Below, piece by piece: positions 16,067-25,238 of a stretch of DNA of 64,000 nucleotides. This stretch comes from Roseibacillus ishigakijimensis (lineage in GTDB: Bacteria > Verrucomicrobiota > Verrucomicrobiia > Verrucomicrobiales > Akkermansiaceae): assembly GCF_016595415.1 (NCBI RefSeq), contig NZ_JAENIO010000007.1, positions 55,483-119,482 on the forward strand, in the 5' to 3' direction. The translations under genes were made by a program, and so were the position numbers. The first letter of the stretch is position 1, and the number at the start of each line of letters is the position of its first letter. The notes beneath the pieces were generated by a model, which worked only from the letters and a program-made list of their open reading frames with translations, had not been told where the DNA came from and ran no database searches.

Positions 16067-18763
16067 TCAGCCCAGGGGAGCGAGCAATTGGCTGAGGGTT
16101 TCTTCGTCGGGGACTCCTTGGCTGGCGGCATCGAGAATGGAATTGGCAAGGACGGCCTTCTGCTGCTGAAGGCGGTGGATGCGGTCTTCCACGGTGTTGT
16201 TGCAGAGAAGTTTGTGGACGAAGACGGGCTTGGTTTGGCCGATGCGGTAGGCCCGGTCGGTGGCCTGGGCTTCTGCCGCCGGATTCCACCAGGGATCGTA
16301 GTGGATGACGGTATCGGCAGCGGTCAGATTGAGGCCCGTGCCCCCGGCCTTGAGCGAGATGAGGAAAATGGGGATGGAGCCGCTCTGAAATTTCTCCACC
16401 AGCTTCCCGCGCTCTGAGGAGGCACCGGTGAGCTTGAGGTAGGGCACTTTGCGCTTGGTCAGCTCCTCTTCGATGAGGCCCAACATGGTGGTGAATTGGG
16501 AGAAGAGTAGGATGCGGCGATTTTCCGCGAACAGGATGTCCAGCAGCTCGAAGAGATAGGTGAGTTTAGCGGAGCGGGCCGCTTTTTCTTTAGCGGCCTT
16601 CACTGTGGAAAGTTTTTCGCCAGCTGGTCCCGTCCATTCTCCGCTCACCAGGTCGGGGTGGCAGCAAATCTGGCGGAGCTTGAGCAGGGCATCGAGGATG
16701 GTGATTTGCGATTGGGAAAGGCCGCGCGCGGCAATGGCATCGCGCACTCGCTTGTCCATGGTCACGCGGACGGATTCGTAGAGGTCCTTTTGCGCGGTGG
16801 TTAGCTCGATGGGGTGGACGAGGATGGTCTTGGGAGGCAGATCGGTGGCCACTTCGTCCTTGGTGCGGCGGAGGATGAGGGGGGCCAGGCGGGTGCGCAG
16901 GGCCTCGCGGCGCTCGAGGTCGTCGTCCTTCTCGATGGGGGTTTGGTAGCGGCTGCGGAAGGCCTGTAGATCGCCGAGAAAGCCAGGGATGAGAAAGTGA
17001 AAGAGGGACCAGAGTTCACTGAGATTGTTCTCCACCGGGGTGCCGCTCAGGCAGAGCCGGTGTTCGGCTTTCAGCTGGCGGGCAGCCACCGAGACCTTGG
17101 CCTGTGGGTTCTTGATGTGCTGGGCTTCGTCGAGGATGGCGAAGCGAAAGGCGTGCTTTTTGAGTTTTTCGATATCGCGCTGGAGAAGAGCGAAGGAGGT
17201 CAGCACGAGATCGGCATGAGGGATGGCCGGGTAGGCTTTGGCCCGCTTGGGGCCGGAGAGGGTGAGCACGCGCAGGCTGGGAGCAAACTTTTTGGCCTCG
17301 GCGGCCCAATTGGGCACGACGGAGGTGGGTGCAATGACGAGACTGGGGCTGGGCTCGGGCCCCTTGCGAGAAAGAAGGAGGGCCAGGGTCTGCATGGTTT
17401 TCCCCAAGCCCATATCGTCGGCGAGGATGCCGTGTAAATCGTTGTCGGCGAGTGCGCTCATCCATTCGTAGCCCGTTTGCTGGTAGGCCCGGAGCTGTGC
17501 CTGCAGGCCCGGGGGAGGCTCTTGGGGAATGCGCTCTTTTTTCTCGGCAAGGTTTTGCCGTAGCTTTTGCAAGCTCGGGGCGGTGGTCTTGATGTCGAAC
17601 TCCTCGGCCAGCGCAGCGGCATCAAGAGGATGGAGCGGGAAGTCGGGATCGAGAACGACGGAGAGATGGTTGAGGACCTGCTGGAGGCGGGCCACCGGAA
17701 GGTGCAGCGCGGATCCATTAGGAAGATAGACGAGGTGGCGATCGTCGGGAGCCTTGGTGGCCAGCTGATCGAGGGTATCGCCTTCCAAGAGCTTCAGCAG
17801 GATGGGCAGGAGATCGAAGGACTCGCCATCGACCTCGAAGCCGACGCTGAGGGTGAACCAGCCGCCGGGGGTTTCGTCGAGGCGAGCCTCTAGGTCGCTA
17901 CTGGAAACTTCGTAGATGTGGTGGCCGAAGTCGGGCTCGACCGTGACCTCCCAGCCCGCCTGTTTCAGCTTGGGAATGGCGGTGGCGCGGAACCAGGGCC
18001 AATAGAGGTCGGGGGTGGTTTGGTAGGGTTCGGGAAAAAAGGCGGAGGCCTCCGGGGCCAGGGAGCCTTGTTTCTCTTTGGCTGCCAGCCCGAGGAGAAA
18101 GCGAAAGGAGGGCTGCCCCGCGATGGAGGTCAAGCCGATGGTGGCCAGCTGCTCCAGAGCCCGGCGCTCGCGGGCCGCATCGCGGGGAAAGGGCGACTCC
18201 TGGGGTAGAGAGGAGAGGGGGATACGGTGAGGGCCGTAGCTCACGGTGGGGCGGGCCACCAGCCACATCTCGCGGTCCTGCTGGCGCAGGGCTTGTAGTA
18301 AAAGGCGGGTGACCTTGGAAGCGACCGGCTCGGGGGTGAGGTGGAGGTGAAATTGCGGAACTTCCGGCTCGCCACTGGGCTCGGGCGGGAGGTTTTTCTC
18401 TGGCGCGGCCGGCGAGGCGGCGGGCGCTCCTCCGCCTCCCCGTTGCAAGCGGGAGAAGGTGTTTGCCTTGCTGGTGAGAAAGAGAACGGCCGCTGCGTGG
18501 GCACACTGGTAGGCGTGATCGCAGGAGCAAAAGGTGTCGAAATCCCACTCCCCGCCGTCTTCGGGCCAGAGATTGACTTCGACCTCGGCGCCTTCACAAG
18601 TGGCAGTCAGTTGCACTCCGCCATCCTCGCTCTCGACCAGCGCGAGGTCGGGCAGGAGGGGCTTTTTGGCGAGCTTTTTCCCCTGCACGAGGATGTGGTC
18701 GTCAAAGCGCGCCAACCAGCTTTGCGCAGCGAGATAGGGGTGAAGGGACGCGCTCACAGTCAT
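16067..18763 (-). CDS. SNF2-family helicase with SWIM zinc finger
   Basis: The 898-residue protein has an N-terminal SWIM finger (FCSCDHAYQCAHA, about residue 80), a long middle region, then a SNF2/Rad54-type ATPase: motif I DDMGLGKTMQT, motif II DEAQ with HIKNP, LCLSGTPVENN, and the C-terminal lobe with LISLKAGGTGLNL and QATDRAYRIGQ. Such proteins are DNA-dependent translocases that remodel protein-DNA complexes, often linked to transcription or repair. The ATG at 18763 is preferred over an upstream TTG because GAGG lies six bases before it. Confidence 0.9.
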   Translation of the reverse strand: MTVSASLHPYLAAQSWLARFDDHILVQGKKLAKKPLLPDLALVESEDGGVQLTATCEGAEVEVNLWPEDGGEWDFDTFCSCDHAYQCAHAAAVLFLTSKANTFSRLQRGGGGAPAASPAAPEKNLPPEPSGEPEVPQFHLHLTPEPVASKVTRLLLQALRQQDREMWLVARPTVSYGPHRIPLSSLPQESPFPRDAARERRALEQLATIGLTSIAGQPSFRFLLGLAAKEKQGSLAPEASAFFPEPYQTTPDLYWPWFRATAIPKLKQAGWEVTVEPDFGHHIYEVSSSDLEARLDETPGGWFTLSVGFEVDGESFDLLPILLKLLEGDTLDQLATKAPDDRHLVYLPNGSALHLPVARLQQVLNHLSVVLDPDFPLHPLDAAALAEEFDIKTTAPSLQKLRQNLAEKKERIPQEPPPGLQAQLRAYQQTGYEWMSALADNDLHGILADDMGLGKTMQTLALLLSRKGPEPSPSLVIAPTSVVPNWAAEAKKFAPSLRVLTLSGPKRAKAYPAIPHADLVLTSFALLQRDIEKLKKHAFRFAILDEAQHIKNPQAKVSVAARQLKAEHRLCLSGTPVENNLSELWSLFHFLIPGFLGDLQAFRSRYQTPIEKDDDLERREALRTRLAPLILRRTKDEVATDLPPKTILVHPIELTTAQKDLYESVRVTMDKRVRDAIAARGLSQSQITILDALLKLRQICCHPDLVSGEWTGPAGEKLSTVKAAKEKAARSAKLTYLFELLDILFAENRRILLFSQFTTMLGLIEEELTKRKVPYLKLTGASSERGKLVEKFQSGSIPIFLISLKAGGTGLNLTAADTVIHYDPWWNPAAEAQATDRAYRIGQTKPVFVHKLLCNNTVEDRIHRLQQQKAVLANSILDAASQGVPDEETLSQLLAPLG

Positions 18764-19020
18764 AGTCTGCCTCGGAAAAGTGGTGGAGCCCAAGCTTCGA
18801 TTGGGCCGGCAGTGTCAGAGTGCAGTAAAAAGGACCGCTCGCCCCCAAGGCCAGCCCCCCAATTTCCCGGTAGGGGGGGCCTGTTGTCGACTTTTCACCG
18901 CAGTGGGGAGGGTCTTGTTTGATAGGGTTCCGCGCTTTCGGGACTTTTTTGCGCACCTCATCGTGATAGTCTTCATCCGCTGAGCAGCTCTTTGGCTTCT
19001 CAGTTCTCCTCGACTCGACC

Positions 19021-19788
19021 GTGAAGCCGTTTCTCTTTGCCGCCCTCTCGCTCATCGCTTGCTGCCTATTGCTCAATTCTTGCGCTTCGCGGGGGCCGAG
19101 CTCCGCCCCATCGGCTGCGGGAGTCTCCCTCACTCGGGACGAGTGGGGCCATCGGGAAGGACCGCGAGGCTTCCGCACGGTGATCATCGATGCGGGGCAC
19201 GGCGGTCATGACAGCGGAGCCGTCTCGCGAACCACTGGCCAAAAGGAAAAAGATCTCGCGCTGGATACCGCTCAGAGGCTCAAAAAGAAGCTGAGCCGTG
19301 ACTTCGAGGTCATCATGCTGCGTGAGAGCGACCGCTTCATCGATCTCGACGAAAGAGTTCGGCTGGCAAGTCAACGCGATGGTGCCATTCTCCTGAGCCT
19401 ACATTACAATTCTACCGGCAGTGGTGGGGGCTCAACTCGCGGACCGGAGACTTACTATTGGCGAGTGGACTCCCATGGCTTGGCCTCACGCATCCAAGAG
19501 GGTTTGGAAGCCGTTGTCCCGTCCGCGCAGGGGAATGCCGGTCTCAAACGCCGCCGACTTCGCCTCACTCGCAATCCCGATGTGCCCTGTGTTCTCCTGG
19601 AGTTCGGCTATCTCTCCAACTCCACCGAGGCCAGGCTCTGCGCCAACCCCTCCTACCGCGAGCGGCTCGCTGACTCCGTTGCCAGAGCGGTCAGCGTGCA
19701 GGCCCGTTTAGGCGACCAAGGAACTGGGGCGCGGCCACAGCCTCTTTGGCAGCCTCCTTCCCGTCCGACGGACCCACCCGGTTCTTGA
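19021..19788 (+). CDS. N-acetylmuramoyl-L-alanine amidase, lipoprotein
   Basis: The 255-residue product has a signal peptide with lipobox LNSC (Cys21), so it is anchored in the envelope. It contains an Amidase_3 catalytic domain: VIIDAGHGGHDSG with the first zinc His, a Glu/His pair further on (the SLHYNS segment), and the closing VLLEFGYLSN motif with the catalytic Glu. It cuts the bond between muramic acid and the stem peptide during cell-wall turnover or division. The start is GTG. No peptidoglycan-binding domain is seen. Confidence 0.9.
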   Translation: MKPFLFAALSLIACCLLLNSCASRGPSSAPSAAGVSLTRDEWGHREGPRGFRTVIIDAGHGGHDSGAVSRTTGQKEKDLALDTAQRLKKKLSRDFEVIMLRESDRFIDLDERVRLASQRDGAILLSLHYNSTGSGGGSTRGPETYYWRVDSHGLASRIQEGLEAVVPSAQGNAGLKRRRLRLTRNPDVPCVLLEFGYLSNSTEARLCANPSYRERLADSVARAVSVQARLGDQGTGARPQPLWQPPSRPTDPPGS

Positions 19789-19863
19789 ACGGTCCGGAGC
19801 GGTATCGTTCTGACTTCTGGTTCCCATAGGATCCCTTAGCTTTACAGGGTCGTTGTTGACTCT

Positions 19864-19899
19864 GCGGTGAGGGAAAAAGAAAAAGATTTTTGTCACCGC
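19864..19899. promoter_or_regulatory. Inverted repeat upstream of the sigma-factor fusion gene
   Basis: Two perfect 7-base arms (GCGGTGA / TCACCGC) are separated by 22 mostly A-rich bases, ending 25 bases before the ATG of the sigma-factor gene. It could be an operator or a leader hairpin. No -35/-10 pair is obvious. Confidence 0.35.
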
Positions 19900-19924
19900 C
19901 CGGGGAGTGGTTTGCTCTTGGTAG

Positions 19925-22570
19925 ATGATGGCAAAGAGTGTGACTGGTGAGCAGGAGTTGGCTTTGGTGCGAAGGGCCCGGCGGGGAGATGAGCGCGCTT
20001 TTGTGGAGTTGGTGGGACTCTACCAAAATCTGGTGACTTCGGTGACCCTTTCTGTCCTTGGGGAGCGAACTTTGAGCGAAGATGCGGCGCAAGAGGCTTT
20101 TGTGCGAGCTTGGAAGGGCTTAGGGCAGTTGAAAGCCGAGGAGAAGTTTCGGTCGTGGTTGGTGTCCATTGCGAGACGCAGTGCGCTTCGGCTGCTGTCT
20201 GAGAAGAAGACGACGAAAGAGAGTCAGTTCGAGGGTGCCGACTCGCGTTTGAGGCCGGATGAATTTGTGGTGAAAAGCGATGACTTTGACTTGGTCATGA
20301 GCAGTTTGTCGGAGCTACCGGAGAAATATCGTCTGCCGATGATCTTGTTTTATCGCGAGGGGGAGTCGGTAGCGGCGGTTGCCGAGAAGTTGAGCATGCG
20401 TCCCGATGCGGTGAAGCAGCGCTTGAAGAGAGGGCGGGATATCCTGAGAGAGAAGGTCGAGCAGCGTTTGGCGCGGGCATTACGGATGTCTGCTCCGGGA
20501 GCGGCATTTACGGCGGGGGTAGCAGGGGTTGTTTCGCAGGCGGGAGGAGTCGGGACGGCGGCGGCGGCCGGTTTGGCAAAATTTTCTGTCACCTCGGGCT
20601 CGTCCTTGGGCTCTTCATCGATAGCCACTGGGGCAAGCGCAATGAATTCAAAAATGACAACCTTATTGGCGGTCGGGGTGACCCTGGCAGCAGTGCCGGT
20701 CGGGTATGGAGTCCGGGAGTTGACTGCCCGTGAAGAGCGAGGAGGGGCGGTCGCGCAAACCGCGATTGTGGGGAGAGAGACGAAGTTGGAGGATGAGCTG
20801 CGGCAGCGGCCTCTGCCTCCGAGTCAGGTGGTTGATGAGTGGCGTCGGCTCGTTGAAAAACACGGTCGGACGAGTGAGGGAATGGTGAAGATTTATGAAG
20901 AAGTGGACCAAAGAGAAAAAGGATTTGTGCGGGCGTCTTTGGAGACAGTCTTGATGGCGAATTGGGTGAGAGTGGATGCCTTGGGTGGATTTGAGAAGGT
21001 TTACCAGGGGCGGAGTTGGTCGAACCGGTATCTCTTTTTGGATGAGTGGATGAAGGCAAACCCGAGGGCAGCCATGGAGCGAACTCTCGCTTGGTTGGCA
21101 GAGGATGAAAAGAGGCAGTTTCCTGAATCCGCCGCTCTCATCTTGGCGGAGCAATCCCCGGATATGTTTCTCGAGTTTCTGGAAGAATTACCCTTTCGAT
21201 TGGGGGTGTCGAGTGCGTTGACGGAGGGCTTGGCCTTGGTTGCCGAGAGTCGGCCCCTTGAGCTTCGGGATCGGGCTTTGATGATAGAGGGCGACAGCCA
21301 GCGGGTGATTTTGACGGCGGCGTTAAAAGCTTGGGGGAAACTCAATCCCAGGGCGGCTTTGGCTTGGATCAAGGAGCATCCGGGGGAGCTTGACCAAGTT
21401 CACACTGAGCGCTTCTTTGCCGTTGCCGAAGGGTGGGCGGAGGCGCAACCGGGTGAGATGCTCACCCAATTGGATGAGGTGTGTGGTGATTTGCCGAAGG
21501 GTTGGGATCGCCAGGTTCTGTATTCGCGTCTGGCGACTCTGGCATTGACTCAGGTGGTGGACGAGGATTTGGAAGGAGCGTTCCGGTGGTGGGGCAAGAA
21601 TTTGAGGAAAATTCCGGCTCGGACGATGCACCATAAAATGGGTCAAGTGATTCGGCAGGAGTTGACTCGTAATCCCGCGCGAATGATTTCGATTCTAGCG
21701 CAGCATGGCTTGTTGGCGGAGATGGATAACCAGTTTCGGGATTCGGGCAACGGCTCGGATCTCACGGCCAAGTGGCGGGAGCTTGCCGAGGCCGTTAAGG
21801 AGATTCCTGCTAGTCCAGGAAGGGAAGAGTTGGTTCGGTCGGTGGCGTGGCAGCTGTTGCAGACTTCCGATTGGGATGCCGTGGAGTTTGTCGATCTCGC
21901 GGACGGAGAGCGGGCAGAGTCAGCTGCGCGTAAGAATGTGGTGAACGGGTTGCTGGGGCGGGAGGTGAATCTACCGAAGTTGCAGAAATTGGTGGCTGAT
22001 TTTCCTCACTGGGCACGGGAATTTGAGGGGGAGGCTTTACAAAAGTTGCCTCATTCGGCTTCTGAGGAAGCGATCGATCACGAGGCTTGGATTCCGATTT
22101 TCGAGCGGTTGATGGATGCGGGCACCTATCAGAGCTTCAATGATTTTCAGCCCTTGATTTTGTCTTTGGGTGGGTCCTATCTCGCGGAGGACCCGGAGTC
22201 GGCGTATCAATGGATGAATGAGGTCATGAAGGGGCACGCGGATGAGAGTATTGTGGAAAATTTTGTGGGGCAGGGGGTTGGGGCTTGGATCCAGTCTGAT
22301 GCGGAGGAGGCGATGGCTTGGGTTGCTCAAAAGGGATTTGGCAGTTTTTCCCAAGAGCAGTTGCAGGGCATGGTTTGGGGGACGTGCCGCATTCCAGATG
22401 GCTTGCCCTACTTTTGGCAGATTTTCGCGGCTCTTGGGCCAGACAGCCAACGAGCAGGAATGGTGCATTCCGCCATGGATTACCATGGCGTGGAGAAGGT
22501 GAGGCAGGGGCTGGAGGAGGCGGAGTTGACTGCGCAAGAACGAGCGTTGCTGGAGAGTTTTTTGAAATGA
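19925..22570 (+). CDS. ECF-type sigma factor fused to a membrane segment and a long repeat domain
   Basis: Residues 10-186 are an ECF sigma factor: region 2 (LVRRARRGDERAFVELV to EDAAQEAFVRAWKGL, then FRSWLVSIARR) and region 4 (LPEKYRLPMILFYREGES and AAVAEKLSMRPDAVKQRLKRGRD). A hydrophobic Ala/Gly-rich stretch (about 193-218), a Ser-rich linker and a clear membrane segment (about 244-262) follow. The last 600 residues are helical and repetitive, with recurrent units such as NPRAALAWIKE, EGAFRWWGKN, DPESAYQWMNE and DAEEAMAWVAQ. Normal ECF factors are about 190 residues long. The stop overlaps the next gene's start (ATGA), so translation is coupled. Target promoters are unknown. Confidence 0.85.
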   Translation: MMAKSVTGEQELALVRRARRGDERAFVELVGLYQNLVTSVTLSVLGERTLSEDAAQEAFVRAWKGLGQLKAEEKFRSWLVSIARRSALRLLSEKKTTKESQFEGADSRLRPDEFVVKSDDFDLVMSSLSELPEKYRLPMILFYREGESVAAVAEKLSMRPDAVKQRLKRGRDILREKVEQRLARALRMSAPGAAFTAGVAGVVSQAGGVGTAAAAGLAKFSVTSGSSLGSSSIATGASAMNSKMTTLLAVGVTLAAVPVGYGVRELTAREERGGAVAQTAIVGRETKLEDELRQRPLPPSQVVDEWRRLVEKHGRTSEGMVKIYEEVDQREKGFVRASLETVLMANWVRVDALGGFEKVYQGRSWSNRYLFLDEWMKANPRAAMERTLAWLAEDEKRQFPESAALILAEQSPDMFLEFLEELPFRLGVSSALTEGLALVAESRPLELRDRALMIEGDSQRVILTAALKAWGKLNPRAALAWIKEHPGELDQVHTERFFAVAEGWAEAQPGEMLTQLDEVCGDLPKGWDRQVLYSRLATLALTQVVDEDLEGAFRWWGKNLRKIPARTMHHKMGQVIRQELTRNPARMISILAQHGLLAEMDNQFRDSGNGSDLTAKWRELAEAVKEIPASPGREELVRSVAWQLLQTSDWDAVEFVDLADGERAESAARKNVVNGLLGREVNLPKLQKLVADFPHWAREFEGEALQKLPHSASEEAIDHEAWIPIFERLMDAGTYQSFNDFQPLILSLGGSYLAEDPESAYQWMNEVMKGHADESIVENFVGQGVGAWIQSDAEEAMAWVAQKGFGSFSQEQLQGMVWGTCRIPDGLPYFWQIFAALGPDSQRAGMVHSAMDYHGVEKVRQGLEEAELTAQERALLESFLK

Positions 22571-24285
22571 AGAAGAGATTGTTTTATCTGTTGGTTCCCA
22601 TTTTTGCTCTCTCGATAGGATATTTTTCGAGCTGGTCCAGTCGGGAGTCAAAGGAAGAGCTTGTGGCTAATCGTGCTCCGACCAAATCGCAAACTAGGTG
22701 GAAAAACCAGCAGCGGGTAGCCGTCGTGCGAGGTCTCACGAACTGGCAGCGAAGGGAGGGAGGCGAGGAAGCTTGGTTGCGTTGGGTTGCGGAGCTGGAA
22801 AATGCGACGGTGGAGGAAATGCCTCGCTTTTTGGAGGCCTTGCCGAAGCGGAGCGGGGTGGCCATGGACCTGATTGTCGAACGCTGGTTAGACTTGGGGC
22901 CGGAGCATGCCTGGCAGCACTATCAGGAGCGCTTCGCGCGAGGGGTCATGAACTCCGGCTATTCTAGTCGCGAGGTGAGTTTGATGAGAGCGCTCGTGAG
23001 ACGTTGGGCCGAGGAGGATCTGGAAGGAGTGCTCGCCGCCATGGAGGAAGGGAAAGCCTTGCCTTATCTGCAAGAGTTCCATCGCGAGTTGGCTCCGCGG
23101 TTGGCAAAAGTCGATCCTGAGCGGGGCTTGCGTTACGCGCTCAAGAACGGAATGCACCGGAGCGGGTATTCCTTTTTCCTCAGTGGGGAACCTCTTCAGC
23201 GGTTGATTGACGGCGATCCCCGGGTGGCGGCGGAACTCATTTTTGAGTGGGATGAAAGTAGGACCCGGGACGCCCGCAAGCAGTTGATTGAGAGGTGGGG
23301 ATTGCAAAATCCCCAGAAGGCGATTCGCCTGGGATTGGACCGTGATGATGGCATGGGAGAGTTGTTTGCCGATGAGGCCTTCGTGGCCTGGGCGGAGGAG
23401 GACTATGCCGCGGCTTCTGCTTGGGTTGAAGGGGAGGCGAGTGTTCAGGAAGCGAGCTTGTTCATTGCTCCTTTGGTGGATGTGTGGTCACGGGAAGATC
23501 CGTTTGCGGCTTTGCAATGGGCGGAGGAGCAGTTGCCGGGGTCAGAGCTCACCGCGACCGTGAAGAGGTTGATTTTGGGGGCGATTGATAGGGAGGGAGT
23601 GGATGCCGGCGAGTTGTTGCGTCGGGTGCGTTCACCGGACGGGCAGCAGGAGGCGGCGGTTGCTTTGGCGGAAGCTCTCTGGGGAAGTGGAAGCAGCGGG
23701 GAGACTTCAAATGGGGGAGAGACGGACCGAGAGCGCTTGGCTTGGTTCGACCATATCACGGATGAAGAGACTATCAACCAGTTGCTTCTCAGCTTTACCC
23801 GCGTGAAGACGGAAGAGGGTCGGCAGTGGTTGCAGGAGTTTGCCCGCAGCGAAAGAATGGCGCTTTTGGAAAGGCATCGGGCAACTCTCTTGATTCAGCA
23901 GCTGCAGGACCCAAACAATGTGGGGGAGAGCTTCAAGCTGGTTGAGTTTGTGGATGAGAGATGGCGGGAGCAATGCCGGGCTGACCTTTTTGAGAGGTGG
24001 TATGTCCATGATCCTGATTCTTCGGCGTCTTGGCTGGAGGAAAACCCGGGAACACCACAGCTGCGAGCCCTCTTGTCGCAATCGATGGTGGAGCGCTTTT
24101 TTTCATCGATCGGAGAGCAGGATTGGCAGACGATGCGCCAGTTTAAGGCGAATACTCCCGCCCCCGTGGTCCGGCTCGTTCGGGAGGGACTCTTGCAAAA
24201 TGTCGCCAGGGCACGGCTCGAGGGGCATTCCAACGAGGAGATCGAGCGGCATCTTGGAAAAATACTGCAAGTGTTAGATGAGTGA
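22567..24285 (+). CDS. Membrane-anchored protein with the same W-rich helical repeats
   Basis: The 572-residue product starts with a signal anchor (KRLFYLLVPIFALSIGYFSSW) and has the rest outside the cytoplasm if that segment is an anchor. The body repeats short helical units of the form DxExALxWAEE or ALxWL, e.g. EDYAAASAWVEGEAS, EDPFAALQWAEEQ and PDSSASWLEENPG, resembling the C-terminal domain of the sigma fusion just upstream. The ATG overlaps the upstream stop. It may bind or sense together with the fusion protein; this is inference. I recognise no enzyme motif. Confidence 0.78.
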   Translation: MKKRLFYLLVPIFALSIGYFSSWSSRESKEELVANRAPTKSQTRWKNQQRVAVVRGLTNWQRREGGEEAWLRWVAELENATVEEMPRFLEALPKRSGVAMDLIVERWLDLGPEHAWQHYQERFARGVMNSGYSSREVSLMRALVRRWAEEDLEGVLAAMEEGKALPYLQEFHRELAPRLAKVDPERGLRYALKNGMHRSGYSFFLSGEPLQRLIDGDPRVAAELIFEWDESRTRDARKQLIERWGLQNPQKAIRLGLDRDDGMGELFADEAFVAWAEEDYAAASAWVEGEASVQEASLFIAPLVDVWSREDPFAALQWAEEQLPGSELTATVKRLILGAIDREGVDAGELLRRVRSPDGQQEAAVALAEALWGSGSSGETSNGGETDRERLAWFDHITDEETINQLLLSFTRVKTEEGRQWLQEFARSERMALLERHRATLLIQQLQDPNNVGESFKLVEFVDERWREQCRADLFERWYVHDPDSSASWLEENPGTPQLRALLSQSMVERFFSSIGEQDWQTMRQFKANTPAPVVRLVREGLLQNVARARLEGHSNEEIERHLGKILQVLDE

Positions 24286-24343
24286 GGGAGTCACCTCCAA
24301 GAAGCGAGAGGCTCACTCGAGCGGGAAGCTTGGAATTATTCTG

Positions 24344-24366
24344 AGCCCAGCCAGAGGCTGGCTTTT
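24344..24366 (+). terminator. Weak terminator-like hairpin after the repeat-protein gene
   Basis: A stem of AGC/CAGCC against GGCTG/GCT with one bulged C and a 3-base AGA loop is followed by only four T. It lies about 60 bases after the stop and may end the sigma-factor operon. Confidence 0.4.
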
Positions 24367-24599
24367 CACCGTGGTGCTGGGCGAGTTAGACCAACTCAAG
24401 TCTTCATCTGGTGAAATGAAGGGACCTTTTTGCTAAGAAAATGCGCTGCGCGGTCGGACTCATCATTTCGGGTTCAGGATTCCAATTTGCGCGTTGTCAA
24501 TCGGTTGTGATGCCCGCATCACGCTCTCTTTCCGCCTTGAACTTGAGCACCCGAACCTCGATCCTTTTCCTAGTTGAATCCTTTTCTTGGTATTAAGCT
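24367..24599. other. Convergent gene-free interval
   Basis: This lies between the end of the rightward repeat-protein gene and the end of leftward yceH (24286-24599, of which the first part holds the weak terminator). No gene, repeat or RNA was seen in it. Confidence 0.4.
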
Positions 24600-25226
24600 C
24601 TAGGAGCGAGCTGTTATTAATTCGGCGACCTTTTTCTCCAGAGCCTCAATGCGCTGTTCCATCTCTTGCCGCCAATCTTGGCTTTCGCGGTCATTGCTGG
24701 GGAATGAGCTGTCCGGGAGGGAATCTTCGGCCAGGAGATGGCGGAAGGTCTCTACCCGGCGACCGGCTCCGGAGGGAATGCGCTCCACGAGGGGACCGTG
24801 CGGGTAATCGATGAAACCGCTGAGAATTTCTTCCACTTCATCAAGGCTGGAGAAGTTATGCATCCGTTCGCTGCGTTGCTTCAGCTCGCCGGTGGTCTGG
24901 GTGCCGCGCAGGAGGAGGACGGTGAGGACGGCCCGCTCGCCGTCACTGAGGTCGAGGACATCGGGGAGGTTGTGCTCGTATTTGGGAGCCCGTCCGCCGA
25001 GAACCTTGGTGACAAGATAGTCTTCGGAGAGCTGCCGGAGACCTTCGCTCACTTCGTCCGCGCTGTAATTGCTGACCGGATGCCGGGAGGAACTCTGATT
25101 GCAGGCGGTGACGAGGCTGTTGAGAGTGAGAGGATAGAGGTCGGGGGTGGTGACCTCTTTTTCCAAGAGACAGCCCAGGATGCGGGCGGTGACGGCGGTG
25201 AGCTGGAGTTCGGGAAAGTGTTTCAT
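24600..25226 (-). CDS. yceH: YceH family protein (DUF480)
   Basis: The 208-residue product matches YceH: it starts LTAVTARILGCLLEKEVTTPDLYPLTLNSL in family order, followed by TACNQSSSRHPV and a second winged-helix-like unit (LSDGERAVLTVLLLRGTQT). It ends with a coiled-coil tail (QEMEQRIEALEKKVAEL). Two tandem winged helices suggest a regulator or a nucleic-acid binder, but no role is established. It lies 12 bases after the stop of the GHMP/UDPGP fusion gene, on the same strand. Confidence 0.9.
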   Translation of the reverse strand: MKHFPELQLTAVTARILGCLLEKEVTTPDLYPLTLNSLVTACNQSSSRHPVSNYSADEVSEGLRQLSEDYLVTKVLGGRAPKYEHNLPDVLDLSDGERAVLTVLLLRGTQTTGELKQRSERMHNFSSLDEVEEILSGFIDYPHGPLVERIPSGAGRRVETFRHLLAEDSLPDSSFPSNDRESQDWRQEMEQRIEALEKKVAELITARS

Positions 25227-25238
25227 GGGGCGGAGAGG

